The notes under the pieces were generated by a model that had not been told where the DNA came from, searched no databases, and worked only from the letters and a program-made list of their open reading frames with translations. From Parietaria judaica (taxonomy: Eukaryota > Streptophyta > Magnoliopsida > Rosales > Urticaceae): a DNA stretch of 64,000 bases. The translations under genes and the position numbers were made by a program. Below, piece by piece: positions 58,001 to 64,000 of this stretch; within the stretch, counting starts at the first letter, position 1; each line of letters begins with the position of its first letter. The stretch lies in contig OX940865.1 of the NCBI GenBank assembly GCA_954871525.1, forward strand, positions 806,001 to 870,000, written 5' to 3'.

Positions 58001-58276
58001 CTTGTCATAATCTTTTCCAAATGGATAAATATCTTGTTTAAGGACACATATGTCCAATACCTATGTGATGACTTTAACATAAATAAAAAAGATAAAGAAC
58101 TAAGGATCAAACATTCAATTTGATAGTCATATCTACAATATGTAGATAATTACATATATAATCCGTTGATAACTATATATTAGTAAGTATTTTCATTCCT
58201 AGGCAAACGACCATAATCTTATACAAGCGGGATTAGAATTTGAATAGAGGGCATATATAGAATATGTCCAACCTTC
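52004..58276 (-). mobile_element. Minus-strand LTR (TGTTGGACATA family) in the Tat2 antisense ORF, TSD CCTTC
   Basis: On the minus strand the LTR begins at 58271 (TTGGACATATTC..., first two bases missing) and ends at 52009 with ...TCGATTCCAACA. CCTTC is present on both sides (52004-52008 and 58272-58276). Parts 52009-53870 and 58060-58271 match the solo LTR at 41867 in inverse; the middle is a palindromic pair of another LTR subfamily, with roughly 200 bp of the host LTR missing at the junction. Confidence 0.75.
53871..58059. repeat. Giant inverted repeat: two LTRs of one family joined tail to tail
   Basis: Left arm 53871-55629 starts TGTTGGACATATATGTCC; right arm 55630-58059 ends GGACACATATGTCCAATA. 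The arms are inverse copies of the same LTR subfamily and meet without spacer at GAAGATCACGTGATCTTC (55621-55638). TATA boxes GCCTATAAATAGG and CCTATTTATAGGC face each other near 55389 and 55862. The left arm lacks about 660 bp present in the right arm (57000-57660). By eye the arms differ at scattered sites. Confidence 0.85.
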
Positions 58277-58370
58277 TCCTTCTCCACCAGCTCAGCCTTC
58301 ACGCTCTCCCTTCGAGCTCGTCGATCGAGCCCGCATACACAGAAGCCAGATCATTGATGCACGACCGTAG

Positions 58371-58443
58371 CTGCAAAATAAACTTAACACGATTAAAAGG
58401 GAACTCCCTTACTACTTTGTCATAGAGACAAAAGGGGCAGCAC
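58371..58443 (-). other. Intron in the Tat2 antisense ORF
   Basis: On the minus strand CAG|GTGCTG opens and TATTTTGCAG closes a 73-bp intron at the position equivalent to the 76-bp intron of the Tat1 ORF. The donor is non-ideal. Confidence 0.55.
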
Positions 58444-58562
58444 CTGACTGACATAAGTCTGCATTGCAGCCACAATATTGTACTCCCGCGGATGAGAAAC
58501 ATCCTTGTCCTGAATGAGGGGCACACCCCCGCGTGTCATCTGCTTCATAAGGTTCCCGGACA

Positions 58563-59380
58563 CCTTATGTAACGCCCCGACTCCTCAATCGAATCGATGA
58601 TTTTCCTCACAAGCCAACACGAGTCCTTTCGGGGTGCTTTTTCCTCATTCGCACGCTTCCCAAGAAACTTCCTAGAAGGTCACCCATCCTAGGACTACTT
58701 CATGCCAAGCACGCTTAACTTTGGAGTTCCTATGAACGGGCTATCGTAAAGAAGATGCATCTTGTTGACATAGCTAGTTTCAATCAATTATTTTAAGCCT
58801 CTTCGACCATACAGTCCCATACTAGCATGATCTTCAATAACCGTGCAGTCCCATACCTGCGCAATCTCGGGAAATTCCCATCAACACATCCCCTTGCTCA
58901 GGCAATGTGGGACTACATAGCTTACCTGTTCTTGCCCTCGTAGCTCACGGGATTAGTGATTGTCACAATCACCACACCTAATGGAGGCCCGACCTCCTCG
59001 TCGGCCACACTTCTTGCTGGGCTTGGCTCTGATACTACAAGCCAACACGAGTCCTTTCAGTGTGCTTTGTTCTCACTCGCATGCTTCTCGAGAAACTTTC
59101 CAGAAGGTCACCCATCTCAGGATTGCTCAAAAGCTAAGAACGCTTAACTTTGGAGTTCCTATGAGCGAGCTACCGAAAAGAAGATGAATCTTATTGACAT
59201 ATGTAGTACCAATCAATTATTTTTAGCCTCTTCGACCATACAGTCCAATACCTCTATAATATTTGACAACCATGTAGTCCCATACCTGCACAGTCTCGGG
59301 AACATCCCATCAACACATCCCCTAGCCCAGGCGATGTGCGATTGCAAAGCTTACACGAGATTAGTGACTTTCATACCTTA
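58563..59380 (-). mobile_element. Cassandra TRIM retrotransposon, copy 2, TSD CCTTA
   Basis: A full LTR at 58568-58967 (400 bp, TGTAACGCCCCG to TGTCACA), a 70-bp interior with GGCTCTGATACTA (inverse of a tRNA-Met-type primer site), then a second LTR lacking its first ~40 bp and a piece near its end (to 59375). CCTTA flanks the element exactly (58563-58567 and 59376-59380). 5S-derived sequence (AGAAGGTCACCCATCCTAGG; CAAGCACGCTTAACTTTGGA) is in both LTRs. It sits in exon 1 of the Tat2 antisense ORF. Confidence 0.9.
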
Positions 59381-59964
59381 GAAGCGTCATGAAGATATTT
59401 CTCCCCGTACCAGGTAACCCCGGCATGCCTTCGTACTTGTACCCACGAAAGACCAGCACCTACAGGCTTGCTCGAAGCAGCATTGCGAGCAAAATCCTCG
59501 CTCCTGAGCTTAGAAGAATCTCTGTCCGGTTCCCGATTCTCCCCCGTCATCACATTCTTATGAGCCTTAGGTGTTTGCCCACACTTTTCCAAGACATGCC
59601 CTTTGGAGGAAGTCTTAATAATGCTCGCGTGCACCACCTAAGGAGCATGCTTATCCCCTATTGGCTACTTCCGGGCAGCCTCCTCTTCGGTAGACGTGAC
59701 CCTTTTTCCTTTGACAGAGGATTCAGTAGCCCCAGCCAGAGCAGACCCGATGGTCGAGTCAGGGGTGGCCAGGACGGGCAAAGGCACCTCTTCGTCGTAG
59801 ATGACGACAAAGTTCCTCTCAACGACTGCTCTAGCAGCCTCCCTCTCTACATCTTCCTTAGCTCCCCCTCTTAGAGTCTGCTCAAGAGTCACCTCATTAG
59901 CCCCTCTATTAATCCTCAAAATTTCCCTACCGGGTTAAACCCGAATTAAAAAAAGAAAAAGAAA

Positions 59965-60060
59965 AAACACGGATACGGAAATATCCGGATCCGTGTTTTT
60001 CCGGATCCGGATATATCCGGGTCCGAGTTTTGTGCAACACGGATAGAATAATATCCGGTA
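59965..60060. repeat. Cluster of short palindromes at the hAT 5' end
   Basis: AACACGGATACGGAAATATC is followed directly by its near-perfect inverse CGGATCCGTGTT (59966-59997), then CCGGATCCGGATATATCCGG (60001-60020). Further AACACGGAT and ATATCCGG motifs follow. Clustered subterminal repeats of this kind are typical transposase-binding regions of hAT elements; binding here is inferred. Confidence 0.5.
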
Positions 60061-61399
60061 TTTTAAAAAAATAAATAAAAAGGTAACGACTCTTTAATCT
60101 GGGCCGTTGATCGTAGCCGTTGCGAATATCTAGGGTCAGCGGCAAAAGTACCTTACACGCGTCAGAATTTTTTTACCGTTTGAGGCAACGGTAAAAATGC
60201 ATCGGGGCCCTCAAAAGTAGCCGCTGGAGCCTTCCTATAAATACCCCATTCCACTCCCATTTTTTTCACACATCCTCTTTTCTTCATCTCCAACTCTCTC
60301 AAACTCTCTCAAGCTCTCAAAGATCCGAATTTAAGTTATAGTTTAGCTACTTTATTAATTATATAAATACTCCCAAATACTAGTTTAATATATAGTTTAA
60401 GTATTTTTGTTGTTATTAGTTATAGTTTTTATTAGTTAATAATAATATTATTAGTTTAATTTAGTTTATATTTTTGTTATTATTAGTATAATTTGTCATT
60501 ATTATTTAGTTTATATTTATTTTACCGTTTACTATTTTAATTTGTCGTTAATATGTCGAGTGGCAACAACTGTTCTCGAGGACGTCCCGAAGTCCAAGGA
60601 AAAGGATAGTCCACTATTCCATCGCCGCAGTCAATTAATAGCGGGACAGTTTTTAGTCAACATAACTATAATTTTGGAGTTATGAATCAACAAAATGTTC
60701 CCGGTTCTTCTAGCCAACCGTTAGCAGTTCATGGTCAATATGGTGCCAGTAGCGTCGGGCCGAACCAACAATTATTATTTTTTCAAGGTAACGTCGGTGC
60801 TTTTACTAACTTACTTAATTATCAAGGTACAAATACTCCGGAATGACAAAGCCTTAGCAACGAACAACAATACCAAGCACAACAAATCTGCCATCACGAG
60901 CAATAACACCAAGTCCAACAACATCATCAACCATATGTTTCCCCTGATACCGAGGTACGTTTAATTTAAGTAGTTAATTAATTAAATAATTATTTTATTA
61001 GATTTAAAATTGTTAGCTAATAAATTAAATATTAGTTTGTTAAAAATGGTTACTTACTTAAAAAAATGATGGTTAAAAAATAAATTCTTACTTAATATTT
61101 AATAAATAGTCATTAGTCATATAGATAATAAATTAATTACTAAGTGAAATAAAAAAATCACTTAAAAAATTCATTAATAGTAATTAATAAAAATTAAAAA
61201 GTTAATACTTAATAATTAATAACTAATAAGTAATAAGTTACTTAATAAGTTAATTAATAACTAATTAGTAATAAATAATAAGTTAGTTATTAATAATTAA
61301 TAAATTCGTAATAATGAATAACTAAATAATCATTAGTCATATTAGTTTAGTTAAATTTTAAATAGTTAATTATAAGAGTTTAAAAAAATTATAATTTTT

Positions 61400-61650
61400 G
61401 TGTGTGGTGATAATTATAAAGTTTTTAAGGATTATGGTGTCTTAGAAAGATTGGTTTTTAAATAAGGTTTTCTTTGCAATCTCCTCAAAGCTAGCCTGGG
61501 AACCTCGGGGAGTTCTGTCTAGAAAAGCTTGGGCCTAAAGCGAGACCATAGCATCCTTTCCAGCCGATCTGGCCGTGGAACCTCGGGGAGTTCTGTCTAA
61601 AAGAGCTTGATAATTATTTCCACATATAAGAAATACCATTTTTAATTTTG
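61400..61650 (+). other. Conserved block in the hAT remnant's intron
   Basis: Same block as in the other hAT element (29655-29905): GGTGTCTTAGAAAGATTGGT, then two GGAACCTCGGGGAGTTCTGT units 77 bp apart, then GAGCTTGATAATTATTTC. Same intron, same orientation; differences are few. Confidence 0.75.
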
Positions 61651-61980
61651 TTAACTTTTTTATTTAACTATATGAAATTTAATTAAATTAATATGTTTAC
61701 TATTAAAATTTAATAATTGTAATATTAATTGTGATATTTAAATTAATATTAAACTCTTGTAATATTCCTTTGTCTTTTAGGAAACGAGGTCGAGGAACCA
61801 ATCCAACGACCCCGATGGCGAGTACAATGGTGGTGGTGGTGATGATGATGATGATACGGAGGACCCGAACTACGTTCAAGGCCAAGGAGAGGAGGAGGAA
61901 GTTGACGAAGTTCTATCAACGCCGCCGCCAGCTAGACGTGGACGTGCCCAACAACCCTTAGTTCTGGGTGAGCGCGATCG

Positions 61981-62005
61981 CCCCCCCCCCCCCCCCCCCC
62001 CCCCC
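61981..62005 (+). repeat. 25-base poly-C run
   Basis: Uninterrupted run of 25 C within the polyproline part of the hAT transposase remnant. The reading frames before and after it differ. The length may be uncertain in the assembly. Confidence 0.9.
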
Positions 62006-62888
62006 AAATCCGCCTGCGAGGAAGCGAAAGAAATTAACGGGAGCGGTTTGGCAGCACGACTTCATACCCGACTACAGATACAACTGGGAAACTGGCAAAG
62101 AATATAGGTGGGGGATTTGCCGACACTACAGTGAGGAATTCCCGGCCTATCTGAAGAACCACGGCAACACCCACCTTGAAAACCACGTCAAGAATTGCTT
62201 GAAGAAAAAGCGGGCGGAGGAGGTAAGTCGCTTACCCGATGATATATATAGAATGTACATTGCTCAATGGGTTGTACGCGATGGTTTGCCTATATCGGCG
62301 CCCGAGGGAGAAGGTTTTAATGAAATGATGATGAAGGTGGCGCCGATAAATCATAAGGAAATTTCGTATTATATAACCCACGAGACAATTATTAAATTTT
62401 ATTACCATTAAAGGGCCGCTTTACAAGAAATGTTTCAACAATCTTCTTACAAAGTGTCTTTAACGTCGGATTGTTGGAAAGGCCCCGCTAATGATGATTA
62501 TATTACAGTCGTAGCTCATTTTATTAACGATAATTGGAAAATGGAAAAGCGTATCATAGGTTTTAGGCCGATGAGGGTTAGGCACACATCAGTAAACCTA
62601 GTCGAGGCTATACTATAAGTTTTTCGGATTGGAACCTTAAGGATAGAGTAGTTTCCATTATGTTAGATAACGCAAGTGCCCACGCCAATGCCGTAGAAAT
62701 AATGAAGGAGAGTTTGGCCAATTTTAGAGACGATTGTTTTCATCAAAGGTGTGCATGTCATATTATAAACTTGATAGTTCAAACCGGTATTCGCGTTATT
62801 TCTTATAGTATCCCCAAAATTAGGAACACGATTTTGTATATACGATCATCTACTATGCGTACAGTTTCTTGTGAAGATTATTGTATGG

Positions 62889-63375
62889 CTCTCTATTCAA
62901 ACGCTCCAAAAACTGACCTGGAACTACGCCACGACCAAGATTCAAACTCTCCCACGACGCCATGTCAAATCAACCACACGCAATTATCTCCAAAAATACC
63001 TCACGTGTCAGCTTGGCAGCAAGTCAAGCATTGAATCCAGAGCCACTACCAACGTACACAAAGACGCTCCAACAAAAAAAAATCATAGACCTATAAATGC
63101 AAGAAGACAACACTATTACACGCACGCAATCACCAGAGAGACAAAAGAGTCTTGAGAGCCTTATATTTTTCTGAGTGCTTTTTCATCTTTCTAATCAATT
63201 GGAATCGGCTTGTGTATCTAGTTGATCTTCTACTATCAATAAACTTACAGAGGACGTAATCAACGTTTGGAGTACTAACGACGCGGAGGTCAAGATCCAC
63301 AATCTCGTAAGTATATTCAAATCGAAACCCTACAATAAGTTTCTTGAGTGTTGGTGTGAGATTCTCCTGTCAACA
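62889..63375 (+). repeat. 3' LTR of Tat2, 5' truncated
   Basis: Matches 44085-44640 of the 5' LTR: AGATTCAAACTCTCCCACG, GAGACAAAAGAGTCTTGAGA, TATA in AGACCTATAAATGC (63088-63101), ending GTGTGAGATTCTCCTGTCAACA. The next five bases, ATATA, repeat the five before the 5' LTR. Confidence 0.75.
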
Positions 63376-63762
63376 ATATATAAATATCATCGACAATAAT
63401 TTATAAAATCCTATACATTAACAAATATAATCTAAAAACTGTATAACTTATAAAGTTTTTTTTTCCTTCTGCAGATTTTGGTTTCTTATACAACAAAAAT
63501 ACCATAATATGTCTCTTTGACGCAGTATATTCTAAATTTTAGCTTAAAAGTTCCAAAAGAAAAACCAAAAACTTGTATTGTCGTTGTTGACGCTCCCCCC
63601 AATATAGACCAATTGAAAAGGGTGTAGCGCAGCTTGGTAGCGCCCGAGTAGTTATAAACAAGAGAATGGAGAATGCGAGATCAAGTCTTGCCCGGTATTG
63701 AAAGAAAAAGCTTGCATCAGCTCCCCCTATTATATAAGAGGTCCCATCTCCCTCCAAACCTA
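63376..63762. other. Sequence flanking Tat2
   Basis: AT-rich, presumed pre-insertion DNA continuing 41598. Contains the tRNA-like fragment at 63617-63690. An acceptor-like CCTTCTGCAG ends at 63474, but no exon can be supported. Confidence 0.4.
63617..63690 (+). pseudogene. tRNA-Pro-like (organelle-type) fragment
   Basis: GGGTGTAGCGCAGCTTGGTA followed by GCGC corresponds to the acceptor 5' strand and complete D arm of plastid-type tRNA-Pro (trnP-UGG, recalled from general knowledge). The anticodon arm is not recognisable; GATCAAGTCTTGCC about 45 bp on resembles a T-arm/B-box. It could be a plastid-derived insertion or a tRNA-related repeat head. Not a functional tRNA. Confidence 0.4.
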
Positions 63763-64000
63763 ATGTGGTTTCCTACCTTAATATTCACGATGAGTGTAGA
63801 CTTTCAATGGCTAAAATGCGTAACATGGTGGATTTTGATCTTCACGTCTTGCATCCTCTCAAATACACAATACGTAAATATAAATATATGTATATATACA
63901 TATTGAGATAGAAGGTTTCTTAGAAAGGTTTGTCCCAATGCGGTAGTTGACTACGTCATCTGTATGTTTATTGAATAGAAAACGAGCACGAAACAACACA
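63763..64000 (-). repeat. Start of another Tat-type LTR (minus strand), running off the window
   Basis: Aligns by eye with 8509-8740 of the Tat1 LTR: AATGTGGTTTCCTACC for ACGTGGTTTCCCACC, TGGTGGATTTTGATCT for TGGTGGAATTCGATCT, and AGGTTTGTCCCAATGCGGTA for the leader block. An ATG and splice-donor-like site here (63790-63874) are therefore LTR sequence, not a gene. Confidence 0.65.

Larger units (their letters stand above)
51240..59919 (-). pseudogene. Antisense extra ORF of Tat2, split by insertions
   Basis: Homologue of the Tat1 antisense ORF. From the N-terminal side on the minus strand: an acidic stretch (59919-59665), HAGVTWYGEKYLHDASKV (59480-59381), interruption by Cassandra copy 2, SGNLMKQMTRGG and the rest of exon 1 (58562-58444), a 73-bp intron (58371-58443), LRSCINDLASVYAGSIDELE (58370-58300), interruption by the minus-strand LTR (52009-58271), coiled coil NKISEIRRHIGRMDRNVKEL (near 51870-51930), and a tail MTDFEDELKTLMEDKSKYEA near 51440-51500. 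Stops and frame changes show it is dead. The alignment to Tat1 places the intron at the same position. Confidence 0.7.
59930..62885 (+). mobile_element. hAT transposon remnant, 3' truncated
   Basis: From a hairpin-rich 5' region (59965-60060), TATA box CCTATAAATACCCC (60234-60247) and leader to a decayed transposase that breaks off near 62885, where Tat2 LTR sequence starts. It lies between the N-terminal part of the Tat2 antisense ORF and the 3' LTR. Terminal repeats and target duplication are not identified. Confidence 0.65.
60553..62885 (+). pseudogene. hAT transposase remnant
   Basis: Exon 1 starts at ATG 60553 (MSSGNNCSRGRP), is Gln/Asn-rich and has several in-frame stops. Intron 60955-61780 has GTACGT and TTTTAG ends. 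Exon 2 begins acidic (ETRSRNQSNDPDGEY), runs into a 25-base C homopolymer (61981-62005) that leaves the frame, and continues with a BED-type zinc finger (AVWQHDF...WGICRHY...NTHLENHVKNC, 62045-62200). The catalytic-domain start follows: SLTSDCWKGPANDDYITVVA, IMLDNASAHAN and the block HQRCACHIINLIVQTGIRVI. It ends abruptly near 62885, lacking the dimerisation domain. Confidence 0.85.
41599..63380 (+). mobile_element. Tat2: old Tat-lineage Ty3/gypsy element inflated by nested insertions
   Basis: 5' LTR 41604-44640, decayed primer site, gag, protease, RT remnant, integrase, conserved post-integrase motif, 3' UTR, antisense extra ORF on the minus strand, and a 5'-truncated 3' LTR (62889-63375). 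ATATA flanks both ends (41599-41603 and 63376-63380), an exact 5-bp match though AT-rich. Nested inside are a solo LTR, an LTR in gag, two Cassandra elements, a large minus-strand LTR with a palindrome, and a hAT remnant. Most of RT and RNase H is deleted at about 48905. Confidence 0.8.

Noticed and set aside
62871..63155. 94-codon open frame
   Set aside because: It spans the junction between the truncated hAT and the Tat2 3' LTR and is LTR sequence.
63673..63906. ATG at 63790 with 28 codons of signal-peptide character, a GTAAAT donor and an upstream TATATAAG, looking like a host first exon
   Set aside because: The stretch 63763-64000 aligns with the U5/R part of the Tat1 LTR (8509-8740), so it is retrotransposon sequence.

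Overview
The window is nuclear DNA of a flowering plant, from a repeat-rich (heterochromatin-like) stretch. This rests on plant-type LTR retrotransposons with Tat-lineage Ty3/gypsy polyproteins, Cassandra elements carrying 5S rRNA sequence, plant hAT and CACTA transposase domains, degenerate TTTAGGG-like repeats, GT-AG introns and long AT-rich spacers. I cannot name the species. No complete intact host gene is visible. The only host-gene candidate is a possible first coding exon at 41403-41480.

Layout. 1-9285: a decayed Tat-lineage Ty3/gypsy element (Tat1) on the minus strand. Its 5' LTR is 8509-9285, followed by gag, protease, RT/RNase H, integrase, a 3' region with a 38-bp tandem repeat, and an oppositely oriented extra ORF with an intron at 1-1735. 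Its 3' LTR lies left of the window. It sits in an LTR of another family (9286-9957). 10108-11064: GC-rich DNA with a 64-bp tandem repeat. 13214-19040: a long-TIR, Mutator-like non-autonomous transposon, split by a complete non-autonomous LTR element (13472-18190, target duplication ATGAA) whose interior is two tandem-repeat fields (154-bp and 98-bp periods). 19041-22264: AT-rich DNA, microsatellites and an LTR fragment.

22265-41086: CACTA remnants (an Ulp1-like protease pseudogene at 22975-23720; a TNP2 C-terminal pseudogene with DUF4218/DUF4216 at 39330-40255), separated by an LTR element with 2.0-2.3-kb LTRs (24476-37392). That element has itself received a 3.9-kb hAT transposon (27186-31066) with an exact 8-bp target duplication GCTGGGGC.

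41604-63375: a second, older Tat-lineage element (Tat2, plus strand) flanked by ATATA on both sides. It has been inflated to about 21.8 kb by a solo LTR in its 5' LTR (TSD CAAAG), an LTR in gag, two 5S-carrying Cassandra elements (one with TSD CCTTA), a minus-strand LTR in its antisense ORF (TSD CCTTC) that contains a spacer-less LTR palindrome of about 4.2 kb, and a truncated hAT element. 63763-64000 begins another Tat-type LTR.

How the parts relate. Nothing here looks autonomous: every transposase and polyprotein is frameshifted, stopped or deleted. The most unusual observations are the giant LTR palindrome centred near 55629/55630, and an intron block shared by the two hAT elements that looks far more conserved than their coding exons. 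Also notable are the conserved intron in the antisense ORF of both Tat elements and the satellite-like arrays inside the non-autonomous LTR element. Identities and repeat periods were judged by eye from the sequence; no alignment or database search was run.
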